NCBI GenBank assembly: GCA_964541155.1
Contig: CAZIPC010000006.1
Location: 62,001 to 126,000, forward strand
Direction of reading: 5' to 3'
Length of the DNA stretch: 64,000 nt
Origin: UBA4416 sp964541155
GTDB lineage: Bacteria; Bacteroidota; Bacteroidia; B-17B0; Aurantibacillaceae
Made by a program: the position numbers and the translations under genes. The notes under the pieces were generated by a model. That model searched no databases and was not told where the DNA came from. It saw only the letters and a list, made by a program, of their open reading frames with translations. This document shows positions 37,801 through 46,118 of this stretch, in pieces. The stretch's first letter is position 1. Each line of letters opens with the position of its first letter.

Positions 37801-40072
37801 TTTTAGCTGCAATTAGTAACTCTTGATTAATAGTATTAATTTCATTATTTAAAGATTTAATTTTTATTTCATTTATATTTAATTCCCCGTTTTTTGATTC
37901 TACTTCATTATTTAGTTCTTTAATTTGAGCAGTAATATTATCTTTTACGGTTTTATCTTTTTCATTTGTAAAATCTTTTTGTAATTCAGTTACTTCATTT
38001 TTAATAGCATTTATTTCATCTTTAATTGTTTTACTTTTTTTCTCCGAATTGGTAATTTCTTGCTGTTTTAACTCGGATTCTGCTTTTAATGAGGTATATG
38101 CAATATCAGATTGATTTTTTTGAGTAGATAAATTATCTAATTGTTTTTGAATTTCATTTAATTTTTTTAAAGCTTCAGTATTGTTTTTATTTTTAGTAAT
38201 AGCTTCTAATTGATTAATGTATTGTGAAGTTAAATCAGCTTCTTGTTGTTGAACATTTGCATCTACCTCAAGTTTTTTTGCAAGATTTAAAGCAATTTTC
38301 GAAATATTATCCGCATTATCAGCGTCTTCTTTTAGTTTAGCAGATCTTGTTAGTTCTTCATTTTTTTTCGAAACATCAGTTATCAAATTTGCTTTTGTAA
38401 TTATATCATCGGCTTCCTTTTGATAGTTTTCAGCTTCAGTTCTTTTTTGAGTAGCTAATCCAAATGCATCTTGTGCTTCTTGCTTCAATTTTGCTGCTTC
38501 ATCAAACGCTTCTTTAGCATCGTTTTTGGCAATAGCTATTAGCTCTTCGTTTGTAACGGTTTTATTTTCGTTATTACTTGTGTTTGGTTGAATGGTAGGG
38601 TTTGTAGTAGATACTGAATTAATAGTGCTGCTAATAGTATTGCTACTGTCAGACGTTTCTTCATTTTTATTAATTTCAAGTTTGGCTTTTTTCTCAATTA
38701 AATTTAGCATCATCGCGTAATTTTCATCACTATTAGTAACGCCAAACGAATTAGTTATTTTTAAAATTCCATTTTCGTATGAAATAGTTTGTTTAAATGG
38801 CTTTAAAGAATTTGATGAAGGAATTTCAATCGCTTCAGATTGTGTTGTAATACCAGGTGTTTCTACAGTAAATATAAATTTACCGCCATTGGGCAAATCT
38901 ATAGTATAATCTCCGTTTTCTAACGCATCAAAAATACCTACAATTTCACCGTTTGCTAAATTTTTAACTGTTATTTTTGATTTTACACTCTGAGTAGGGG
39001 CTTCTTTTAAAACACTGCCATTAATTACAGCAAAGTTGATAGTTTGTCTCTCGGTATTTACTTTGAGCACATCTAATTTACCATAAGGACTGTATCGGTT
39101 TGTACTAAAAAATGCTGTATTTTCGGCAGAATCGGTTACAAACAATATATCATCTCCTGGAGAATTAATTGGAAATTCTAAGTTTTGGGGTTTGCTCCAT
39201 GTTTGATTTTTGGCATCATAAGTTGTTTTAAAAATATCATAACCACCCATACTGTTATGCCCTTTCGAACTAAAATATAGTGTATTGCCATTAGGGTGTA
39301 AAAATGGATAATCTTCATCAAACTCTGTATTTATTGTAGCGGGTAATGCTTGAGCTTTACTCCAGCTTCCGTTAGGTAATCTATAAGTAAAATAAATATC
39401 TCTTCCATTATTGCCTCCATCGCCATAACTAGAAAAATATAACTTATTTCCGTTATTTGATAAATATACTACAGATTTGTCTTTTTGTTTTTTATCATAG
39501 CTGCTTTTATACTCATCTGGTTTTACTAATAATTTACCTCCAATATCAGTTACGTCATATGCTTTAAAATAATCTACTTCATTTAATTGTTTTTTAGAAA
39601 GAATAATTAAATCAGATAATGTGGATAGTAGTTGTTTGCCATTTTTACAAGCTTGTATTTCCCTATCTACTTGTAGTTTTTTTATAGAAGATGAGGATGC
39701 TACTTTTTTATAATCATTATATAATTTAATAGCGTCGTCAAACTTATAGTTTAAATGATATGCTTTGGCCAGATAAAATAAGGCTTCCTTTGGAGCGTCG
39801 TTTTGGTTTTTACATGCTATTTGTAAATAAGAATAAGGTTTTTTCTTGTTAGGCTCGGTAAAAAGCATGCTAACACCTAATTTATAATTATATACTGCAT
39901 CTTTAGGGTATAAAGAAACCAATTGAGAGTAAAGTTTATAAGATAAATTATAGTCTTCTGCTTCAAAAGATTGTTCGGCTTGCTTTTTTAAATCGTCTTC
40001 GTTTTTAATTTGAGAATAAGAATCTTTGCCATGTAAAATCGCTAAAAACAATACTAAATAGTATACTCGCAT
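34847..40072 (-). CDS. Large TPR/PD40 envelope protein with coiled coils and three C-terminal SPOR-like repeats
   Basis: 1741 residues from the ATG at 40072 (an upstream TTG at 40120 lies inside the -7 box). Order: signal peptide (YYLVLFLAILHG, SYSQ); TPR-like helices about 15-160; PD40-type beta-propeller blades (KLYFSSYGDGGNNGRDIYF, TLYFSSKGHNSMGGYDIF) about 200-340; a beta domain; a Lys/Glu/Asn coiled coil; Asn/Thr/Ser-rich linkers and another helical stretch; then three copies of a module starting FKVQIGAF, FTIQIGVL and FKVQIGAF with YYN/VYKDG ends, the last at about 1653-1741. The start resembles PorE-type type IX secretion proteins, but no OmpA domain is present; SPOR-like modules could bind peptidoglycan instead. 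Role unknown. Confidence 0.75.
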   Translation of the reverse strand: MRVYYLVLFLAILHGKDSYSQIKNEDDLKKQAEQSFEAEDYNLSYKLYSQLVSLYPKDAVYNYKLGVSMLFTEPNKKKPYSYLQIACKNQNDAPKEALFYLAKAYHLNYKFDDAIKLYNDYKKVASSSSIKKLQVDREIQACKNGKQLLSTLSDLIILSKKQLNEVDYFKAYDVTDIGGKLLVKPDEYKSSYDKKQKDKSVVYLSNNGNKLYFSSYGDGGNNGRDIYFTYRLPNGSWSKAQALPATINTEFDEDYPFLHPNGNTLYFSSKGHNSMGGYDIFKTTYDAKNQTWSKPQNLEFPINSPGDDILFVTDSAENTAFFSTNRYSPYGKLDVLKVNTERQTINFAVINGSVLKEAPTQSVKSKITVKNLANGEIVGIFDALENGDYTIDLPNGGKFIFTVETPGITTQSEAIEIPSSNSLKPFKQTISYENGILKITNSFGVTNSDENYAMMLNLIEKKAKLEINKNEETSDSSNTISSTINSVSTTNPTIQPNTSNNENKTVTNEELIAIAKNDAKEAFDEAAKLKQEAQDAFGLATQKRTEAENYQKEADDIITKANLITDVSKKNEELTRSAKLKEDADNADNISKIALNLAKKLEVDANVQQQEADLTSQYINQLEAITKNKNNTEALKKLNEIQKQLDNLSTQKNQSDIAYTSLKAESELKQQEITNSEKKSKTIKDEINAIKNEVTELQKDFTNEKDKTVKDNITAQIKELNNEVESKNGELNINEIKIKSLNNEINTINQELLIAAKILNQPTNEITLSNNNSSTSTNTIALNTNTEIKTNPTQNTNSTSTITSTISQTDNTSLTNTLALNPNTATNTNSTNVTVSNLSKSDNVKTIQTPEQNEKELNVLANLKDNIKTNFTTTPEIKINTLFKSENTPVDIKEGIQQKFEIIKQNEIALNSLIAATETSFKNNALQNSVLLNNEAEELNTKAYEIRKNINTKPQEERDSLIKIANNYENIAIIKKIDAANYSQNKNKADFEINTYNLAELKIITGEKTSDEISQANMLISEAEINFKQAQTIRIEANSYPNGLGKLGKLGSAEEKENEALEKQKTAINILNKINPTFKTTSITNISIDQATSTINQQLNKLNASQIDAFTTLSNANKNEVKKQNENLTTYLSTKNANKQLLDLKANSDKLLKEAEQLNTQAALTKTTSIKANLLSKVNEKEIAALNLLYEASQFVSANSDVAKNNINIQPNDNSKTENNTNPTDNLNITNNTQANNNKQNTASTTTKIKNDKPVNSSSNLVEIKIDGLEVKNTNVYSDEKPIAIDPKMPDGLIFKVQIGAFRNRLPNTTFKGLTPIIAQTTTSGYYRYMAGDFIEYKNADAVKNDLRNLGYKDAFVVAYYNGIRINLNEATEKAKAAGQIIEPSNSSSAGITANSNVPTNTSISQINNTTTNLVNANSTLTSSSAITSSELEKINGLLFTIQIGVLSSQTSGSQLFNLTPIYSEKLPNGLYRYTAGIYNQPNKALLDKQKVVELGIKDAFVSAYYNSKRIGFSEGQKLITENNNLKLEAENPIVFPKAETTATIKTVTQTSQNSSSSETPTIIIPTTDEPTVTFIELDMSTIEEPIKMPTKKNKPKSNSTKEKTTSTNSVIEVDLNLNEEPSKPKAEAFSNGVKQSPTPTATNGVKSDETGISFKVQIGAFKNKVPDDVALKFLNIKTWPIKHQVVNDLFIYTIGNFNALEYAVKLKEEAVSYGILDAYITVYKDGKKLYGAEASQYLTK

Positions 40073-40117
40073 ACGTATTATGCCGACGATATTTTTAATA
40101 TGATTCAAAATTAATCT

Positions 40118-40125
40118 CAAATATA
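40118..40125 (-). promoter_or_regulatory. Bacteroidota -7 box (TATATTTG) for the large SPOR-like gene
   Basis: Reverse strand reads TATATTTG, 46 bases before the ATG at 40072. This supports starting translation at 40072 and not at the TTG of 40120, which it contains. The -33 element is unclear. Confidence 0.5.
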
Positions 40126-40257
40126 ACTAAATTATTTACACATTATTTAGTTTAAAGCCTTAAATTACTAATATTTTAACTAATATAAAGTGGTTAATAA
40201 TTTTGATAAATAATAAAATTAAGTAATCAAATTAAATATATACATTAACTTTGCCAA

Positions 40258-41400
40258 ATGAATTTAGAAACTTCAAAAAATATATTATTACAATCTTCTC
40301 AATTAAGTAATGAGTTAAAATTAATTGCCGAAAAAGTATTTAATAATCAACGTATTTCATTTGATGAAGGAGTTTATTTGTTTGAACATGCTAATTTATC
40401 GTATTTAGGCACTTTAGCTAATTATGTAAGAGAAAAGAAGAATAAAAATTTTGTATTCTTTAATCGAAATTTTCATGTTGAACCAACAAATATCTGTGTA
40501 TACACATGTTCGTTTTGCGCGTATTCTCGATTAATTAAGCAACGCGAAGAAGGCTGGGAATTATCTATTGAACAAATGATGGATATTATTAAAACCTATG
40601 ATGGGAAAGAAGTTACAGAGGTTCATATTACAGGTGGTGTTATTCCTAAACAAGATTTAAATTTTTATACATCATTATTTAAGGCTATAAAAACTCATCG
40701 CCCTGAGTTACATATTAAAGCGCTTACTCCAGTAGAGTGTCATTATATTTTTAAAAAAGCAAAAGTAACCTACCAAGAAGGCATGAAGATTTTAAAAGAA
40801 GCTGGCTTAGATTCAATGCCTGGTGGTGGTGCAGAAATTTTTGATAAAGAAATTAGGGATAAAATTGCTGGTGGAAAATGTAGTGCCGAAGAGTGGTTAA
40901 GTATTCATGAAATTTGGCATAACATGGGCATGCAATCTAATGCAACTATGTTATATGGCCATATCGAAACGTTTACTCATCGTATTGATCATTTAGAAAG
41001 ATTACGCCAACTACAAGATAAAACAAAAGGATTTAACGCATTTATTCCATTAAAATTTAGAAATGGCAATAACGATATGTCTGATGTTCCGGAGGTAAGT
41101 ATTATAGAAGATTTACGTAATTATGCCATCAGTAGAATATACTTAGATAATTTTGATCATATTAAAGCATATTGGGCAATGATAGGTAGAAGTACTGCTC
41201 AATTATCGCTTAATTTTGGGGTTGATGATATGGATGGTACAATTGATGATACCACTAAAATTTATAGTATGGCTGGTGCCGAGGAGCAAAATCCTAAATT
41301 AACTACACAGCAATTAGTAGATATTATTTCTCAAGTAAAACGCACTCCAGTAGAGAGGGATACTTTATATAATATTATAAAAGACTATTCCATAAATTAA
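40258..41400 (+). CDS. mqnE: Aminofutalosine synthase (radical SAM)
   Basis: 380 residues. The radical SAM cluster motif CVYTCSFC (Cx3Cx2C) is at about residue 79, preceded by HVEPTNIC and followed by EVHITGGVIPKQDL, then MPGGGAEIFDKEIRDKI and AYWAMIGRSTAQL. This pattern is that of MqnE, which condenses SAM with 3-[(1-carboxyvinyl)oxy]benzoate in the futalosine menaquinone pathway, rather than MqnC or CofH. A TAACTTTG -7-like box is 5-12 bases before the ATG, so the leader would be very short. Confidence 0.93.
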   Translation: MNLETSKNILLQSSQLSNELKLIAEKVFNNQRISFDEGVYLFEHANLSYLGTLANYVREKKNKNFVFFNRNFHVEPTNICVYTCSFCAYSRLIKQREEGWELSIEQMMDIIKTYDGKEVTEVHITGGVIPKQDLNFYTSLFKAIKTHRPELHIKALTPVECHYIFKKAKVTYQEGMKILKEAGLDSMPGGGAEIFDKEIRDKIAGGKCSAEEWLSIHEIWHNMGMQSNATMLYGHIETFTHRIDHLERLRQLQDKTKGFNAFIPLKFRNGNNDMSDVPEVSIIEDLRNYAISRIYLDNFDHIKAYWAMIGRSTAQLSLNFGVDDMDGTIDDTTKIYSMAGAEEQNPKLTTQQLVDIISQVKRTPVERDTLYNIIKDYSIN

Positions 41401-41444
41401 TAGAGTGTGTGCATATTGATATTTAATTGTATAGTAAATAGGTA

Positions 41445-42620
41445 ATGGAGTATACGTTAGTTATTATATTTTTACTGTGTTTGTTTATACCTTTATATAG
41501 CTATTTACTGTTTCCTCTTTATTTAAAATTATCGGTAAAGGTTATTCAAAAAAATAAAAATAATTATTTTCAAATTACAGATTGGCCGCTTGTAACAATT
41601 GTTTTTTCAGTATTTAACGAAGAAGCGGTTATTAAAACAAAATTAGATTCTATTTTAAATGCGGATTACCCAAAAGATAAACTGTTTGTTCTCATAGGGT
41701 CCGATAATTCTACCGACAGAACCAATACTATTATTGAAGACTACATAACTAAGCATCCAAATATTACGCTTATAAAAAAACATGCCAGGCATGGTAAATT
41801 AAAAATTATTAATGAGCTAGTAGATATAGCTACAACCGAACATTTAATTTTTACAGATGCCAATGTGTTTTTTGAACCTATTACCATTAAAGCTTTATTG
41901 TATGATTTAATAATCAAACAAGCAAAAATGGTTTGTGGTAATATTCATAAGTTTTCTCCAAAAAATAAGGGTATTTCTGGTCAAGAAATTTTTTATATGA
42001 ATTTTGAAAACCAGTTAAAATATCACGAAAGTTTAAAATATGGATTTTGTGTGGGGGTAGAAGGCGGTTGTTATGCCATCTATAAATCTCATTTTGTGAA
42101 AGTGCCTGATGGGTTTTTAATGGATGATTTTTTTATAACACTTCATGTCATTTCTAATAACCAAAAAGTTCTTTTTGAGCCAGAAGCATTGTGTTATGAA
42201 GATGTTAATGATGCCCCAATGATTGAGTTTAAAAGAAAAATACGAATATCGTTAGGTAATTATAGAAATTTAATTTACTATAAACATTTACTGTTGCCTA
42301 TTTACAAAGGATTTGGCTTTGCTTTTTTTTCGCATAAAGTTTTGCGATGGATAACGCCATTTGCTATTGTTTTATCTTTTTTATGTGTAATAGCTTTAGT
42401 TGGTAAGTATTCAATATTTAAGTGGTTATTATTGTGTTATTTAGTAGTATTCACATTGCCACTGTTTACTATTGCCTTTGAAAAATTAAAAATTAAAATT
42501 CCTTTAGTTAATTTTTTAGGACATTTTATATTAATGAATTTAGCTTTATTATTAGGCTTTGTAAAATTCATATCAGCCTCTCACGAAAGCGCTTGGGAAC
42601 CGCCAAAAAGAAATGTATAA
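41445..42620 (+). CDS. Family 2 glycosyltransferase, processive-type membrane enzyme
   Basis: 391 residues. N-terminal membrane segment, then WPLVTIVFSVFNEEAVIK, IGSDNSTDRTN, FTDANVFF (DxD equivalent) and MDDFFITLHV, the acidic acceptor motif, followed by KRKIRISLGNYR (R/QxxRW position) and three C-terminal membrane helices. This layout resembles poly-N-acetylglucosamine or hyaluronan synthase-like GT2 proteins. Substrate not determined. It follows mqnE by 44 bases but shares no pathway. Confidence 0.82.
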   Translation: MEYTLVIIFLLCLFIPLYSYLLFPLYLKLSVKVIQKNKNNYFQITDWPLVTIVFSVFNEEAVIKTKLDSILNADYPKDKLFVLIGSDNSTDRTNTIIEDYITKHPNITLIKKHARHGKLKIINELVDIATTEHLIFTDANVFFEPITIKALLYDLIIKQAKMVCGNIHKFSPKNKGISGQEIFYMNFENQLKYHESLKYGFCVGVEGGCYAIYKSHFVKVPDGFLMDDFFITLHVISNNQKVLFEPEALCYEDVNDAPMIEFKRKIRISLGNYRNLIYYKHLLLPIYKGFGFAFFSHKVLRWITPFAIVLSFLCVIALVGKYSIFKWLLLCYLVVFTLPLFTIAFEKLKIKIPLVNFLGHFILMNLALLLGFVKFISASHESAWEPPKRNV

Positions 42621-42666
42621 ACAGTCTTTTTTTGCATATAACCGCTCGCTATTACTTAATTTTACC

Positions 42667-42674
42667 TATCTTTG
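42667..42674 (+). promoter_or_regulatory. Bacteroidota -7 box (TATCTTTG) for the ABC-F gene
   Basis: TATCTTTG 27-34 bases upstream of the ATG at 42701. The -33 TTG is not at ideal spacing. Confidence 0.45.
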
Positions 42675-42700
42675 CCGCCTTAAAAAATAATTAATTTATA

Positions 42701-44617
42701 ATGGTTTCTGTTAATAGTGTTACGGTTTCGTTTGGAGGATATAATTTATTTGACAACGTATCTTTTTTAATTAATCCAAAAGATAGAATTGGCTTAGCTG
42801 GTAAAAATGGTGCTGGAAAAAGTACCATGCTTAAACTATTAGCAGGGCTTCAATCGCCAAGTAAAGGCGAGGTAACTATTCCTAAAGACTGTAAAATAGG
42901 GTATTTACCTCAAGATATGACCCATCAGCATGGCAGAACAGTGTTTGAAGAAACAGAATCGGCTTTTGCTGAAATTAAAGACATGCAGGCTAGGTTAGAT
43001 GAAATTAATCATCAATTAGAAACTCGTACAGATTATGAGAGTGATGCTTACATGAAGTTGATTGAAGATTTAACCGATATAAATACTCGTTTAGATATTG
43101 TAGGAGCAAGTAATACAGATGAAGATATTGAAAAAGTACTAATTGGTTTAGGATTTGAACGTAAAGAATTCACTCGTCAAACCTCCGAATTTAGTGGCGG
43201 GTGGAGAATGCGTATTGAATTAGCAAAATTACTTTTGCAAAAACCAGATGTACTAATGCTGGATGAGCCTACAAACCATTTAGATATTGAAGCTATTCAA
43301 TGGTTAGAAGAGTTTATGGAAACTTTTCCGGGAGCTGTAGTTTTAATTAGCCACGATAAAACATTTTTAGATACAGTAACTAAAAGAACCATCGAAATTG
43401 TTAATCAAAAAATTTACGATTATCGTACCAATTACTCGCATTATTTAGAGTTAAGAGCTGAACGTAAAGAACAGCAAGAAAACGCAGCAAAAAACCAACA
43501 ACGCATCATCAATCAATACGAAACGTTAATTGATAAAAACAGAGCCAAAGCTAGTAAAGCTGCATTTGCACAATCGTTAATTAAAAAGCTTGATAAAATG
43601 GAGCGAGTAGAAGTTGATGATGTTGATACAGCAGCTGTTCGTTTTCGTTTTCCTGCACCTGCGCATAGCGGAAAAATTGTGATTACTGCCGAACATGCCG
43701 GTAAAAAATATGGCGAAAAACAAATTTTTTCGGATGCTAATTTTATCATTACCAAAGGAGAAAAAATAGGCCTAGTTGGGCGTAATGGCGAAGGTAAATC
43801 TACCATGATGAAAATGATTGCCAAAAAAATTCAGTTTGATGGAACGGTGCAATTAGGACACAGCGTATTGATGGGATATTTTGAGCAAGACCAAGAAGAA
43901 AAATTAAACTTAGATAAAACCGTTTTTGAAACCATAGATGAACTAGCTGTAGGTGATGTTAGAAAGCAAGTGAGAACATTATTAGGTTCGTTTTTATTTG
44001 GTGGAGATGACATAGATAAAAAAGTAAAAGTATTAAGTGGAGGAGAAAGAGGACGATTAGCTTTATGTAAATTATTATTGGAGCCTTATAACTTATTATT
44101 GTTAGATGAGCCTACCAACCACTTAGATATTAAATCAAAAGAAGTATTAAAGCAAGCATTAATGGATTATGAAGGAACTATTGTGATGGTTAGCCACGAT
44201 AGAGATTTTATGACTGGTATGTGTGATCGCTTATTTGAATTTAGAGATGGGCATGTAAAAGAATATTTATGCGACATTAAAGAATTTATGGAGATTAGAA
44301 AAGTAGAGCGTTTAAACCAACTTGATTTAGATAAATCGGGGGCAAAAGCGGCGCCTGTTGTTGAAAAAAAAGCACCAGCTCCGGTAATTAATAACGACGG
44401 CGAAAACAAAAAAATTCAATCTCAAATAAAAAAGGTAGAAGAACAAATTGAGCGACTAGAGTTAGATATAAAAACTTTAGATGATAAATTAGCAGTTCCG
44501 GAGTTGTATCAAGAATTAACCAAAGACCCACAGTTTTTTAATTCCTACAATGCATTAAAAAAACAGTTAGAAACCGAAATGGCTAAATGGGAAGACTTAA
44601 CCTCGAAGTTAATTTAG
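42701..44617 (+). CDS. ABC-F family ATPase (Uup/YheS-like)
   Basis: 638 residues, soluble, with two ABC domains. First: GKNGAGKST, signature FSGGWRMRIELAK, Walker B VLMLDEPTNHLD. Second: GRNGEGKST, LSGGERGRLALCK, LLLLDEPTNHLD. The inter-domain linker (about 245-330) is Arg/Lys/Gln-rich as in ribosome E-site ABC-F proteins, and a C-terminal coiled-coil segment follows (about 560-638). The lack of membrane segments and the linker point to a translation factor rather than a transporter. Its stop overlaps the convergent udk stop by four bases. Confidence 0.93.
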   Translation: MVSVNSVTVSFGGYNLFDNVSFLINPKDRIGLAGKNGAGKSTMLKLLAGLQSPSKGEVTIPKDCKIGYLPQDMTHQHGRTVFEETESAFAEIKDMQARLDEINHQLETRTDYESDAYMKLIEDLTDINTRLDIVGASNTDEDIEKVLIGLGFERKEFTRQTSEFSGGWRMRIELAKLLLQKPDVLMLDEPTNHLDIEAIQWLEEFMETFPGAVVLISHDKTFLDTVTKRTIEIVNQKIYDYRTNYSHYLELRAERKEQQENAAKNQQRIINQYETLIDKNRAKASKAAFAQSLIKKLDKMERVEVDDVDTAAVRFRFPAPAHSGKIVITAEHAGKKYGEKQIFSDANFIITKGEKIGLVGRNGEGKSTMMKMIAKKIQFDGTVQLGHSVLMGYFEQDQEEKLNLDKTVFETIDELAVGDVRKQVRTLLGSFLFGGDDIDKKVKVLSGGERGRLALCKLLLEPYNLLLLDEPTNHLDIKSKEVLKQALMDYEGTIVMVSHDRDFMTGMCDRLFEFRDGHVKEYLCDIKEFMEIRKVERLNQLDLDKSGAKAAPVVEKKAPAPVINNDGENKKIQSQIKKVEEQIERLELDIKTLDDKLAVPELYQELTKDPQFFNSYNALKKQLETEMAKWEDLTSKLI

Positions 44618-45258
44618 TGAAACACCGAGTTAATGTCTTGATCTTTGCTTAATCCTAATTTTTGACGGATAGTAGATGCCAAAACATTTATAGCCACTGT
44701 ATTTTCGCCACCTAAAGGCACAATAATATCAGCAAAACGTTTGGTAGGCTCAATAAATTGCTCATGCATGGGTTTCACGCTATCAATGTATCTATCTAAG
44801 GTTTGATTTACGTTGCGGCCACGCTCCACAATATCTCGTTTTATAACACGCAGTAAGCGCTCATCGGGTGGTGCATCAACAAATACTTTTACATGGCATA
44901 AGTTACGGATGCGCTCATCAGTAAATAATAAAATACCTTCAATTAAAATAACCTCTTGGCTGGGCACCGTAATGGTTTCTGAGGCTCTGGTGCAGGTAAT
45001 GTACGAGTAAATAGGTTTTTCAATGCTATGGCCTTTTTTTAATTGATTAAGGTGTTCGTATAGCAAATCAAACTCAATAGCATCAGGATGATCAAAATTA
45101 ATGAACTTACGTTCCTCAACGGGTATGTTAGAATTATCTTTATAATAAGAATCTTGTGAGAGAATAGCCACATGATTGGCAGGCAGTATATTTAATAGTT
45201 TATTTACTACAGTTGTTTTGCCCGAGCCAGTGCCACCGCATATACCAATAATTAACAT
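44614..45258 (-). CDS. udk: Uridine kinase
   Basis: 214 residues. P-loop GICGGTGSGKTTV at the N terminus, FDHPDAIEFDLL, the Tyr/Arg-rich PIYSYITCTR and IVERGRN are those of uridine/cytidine kinases of the salvage pathway. ATG at 45258 places the P-loop at the normal position; nine codons further upstream would be an atypical extension. Convergent with the ABC-F gene. Confidence 0.94.
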   Translation of the reverse strand: MLIIGICGGTGSGKTTVVNKLLNILPANHVAILSQDSYYKDNSNIPVEERKFINFDHPDAIEFDLLYEHLNQLKKGHSIEKPIYSYITCTRASETITVPSQEVILIEGILLFTDERIRNLCHVKVFVDAPPDERLLRVIKRDIVERGRNVNQTLDRYIDSVKPMHEQFIEPTKRFADIIVPLGGENTVAINVLASTIRQKLGLSKDQDINSVFH

Positions 45259-45407
45259 ACTACAAGTGTAAAAAAAACAACGCAAAAAAACTAAAATATT
45301 TTATAGGCTTTGTTCTTCCTTTAAAAACGGCTTACCCAACATGTTTATGTAGATTAATAATTGGTTTTAAAATATTAATTTGCACTAATTAACACTTACA
45401 AGTAATT

Positions 45408-45461
45408 ATAATTGCTTACAAACGGATAAGTAGCGGTTAGCCACTAGTTGTAGGCAATTAT
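45408..45461. repeat. Nested imperfect palindrome at the left border of the DGQHR cassette
   Basis: Outer arms ATAATTGCTTACAA (45408-45421) and TTGTAGGCAATTAT (45448-45461) pair at 13 of 14 bases. Inside, TAGCGGTTAGCCACTA (45431-45446) is itself palindromic except for wobble positions. The right arm contains GTTGTAGGCA, found inverted right after the last stop of the cassette. It lies 18 bases before the membrane-protein ATG. Together these look like a recombination or insertion border, comparable in design to integron attC hairpins, but no core GTTRRRY match is perfect. Confidence 0.6.
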
Positions 45462-45479
45462 AAACAACAATATTAATTT

Positions 45480-46118
45480 ATGAGCAATCTTCAAGAAAAG
45501 GAGAAAAAAAACAAACAGAAAAAAGAAAATAAAATTTGGAAATCTTTTAAAAAGCCTTGGGGTATAATAAAAAGAAAGACAATGTCTTTTTTTCTATTCT
45601 GTCTATTTACAGTATTTGCTGGTCAAATAGGAATAATAATTAATTTAATTATTAGACTATCAAATGGAAAATTTAATTTAGAGCAATCTTTATATCTTGA
45701 TAGTATAAGTGGTTCATTTTATACTTTTTCAATCGCTTTAATAGCATCTGCACTTGGTCCGCTATTTGTGAATTTTGTAGAAAAAAGTCCAACCGAATTT
45801 AGATCAATAAAGATAACTACAATTAGTATTACAATATTTATACTTTTTTTCACTGGAATTTTCTATTCAATATCAACAACAACTCAAAATCCAATTAAAT
45901 TAAATAGTTTTGGAATTGATTGGCCTCAATTAATATTATTTATAATGGCAATTGTTATTTCATTATTTAGCTTTAATTTATTAGAACTCGATAACTTTAA
46001 AGAAGATTTTAACGATATAAATGACCAAGATTATGCTATTATTGAAGATAATGACGTAAAAAAATTAAGTAAAAAGGTAGCGACAGTTAATACTGACAGC
46101 AAAGGAAATAAAATGTAA
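45480..46118 (+). CDS. Four-helix membrane protein of the DGQHR cassette, function unknown
   Basis: 212 residues. A Lys/Glu-rich cytoplasmic N terminus (residues 1-33) precedes hydrophobic segments at about 35-60, 80-100, 112-132 and 151-168, then an acidic tail (NFKEDFNDINDQDYAI) probably in the cytoplasm. No catalytic motif recognised. Its TAA overlaps the ATG of the next gene (TAATG), so the two are translationally coupled. It is present only as part of this pair; I could not assign it to a named family. Confidence 0.7.
   Translation: MSNLQEKEKKNKQKKENKIWKSFKKPWGIIKRKTMSFFLFCLFTVFAGQIGIIINLIIRLSNGKFNLEQSLYLDSISGSFYTFSIALIASALGPLFVNFVEKSPTEFRSIKITTISITIFILFFTGIFYSISTTTQNPIKLNSFGIDWPQLILFIMAIVISLFSFNLLELDNFKEDFNDINDQDYAIIEDNDVKKLSKKVATVNTDSKGNKM

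Noticed and set aside
43513..44409. Reverse-strand frames opposite the ABC-F gene
   Set aside because: They oppose conserved ABC motifs and have no independent support.
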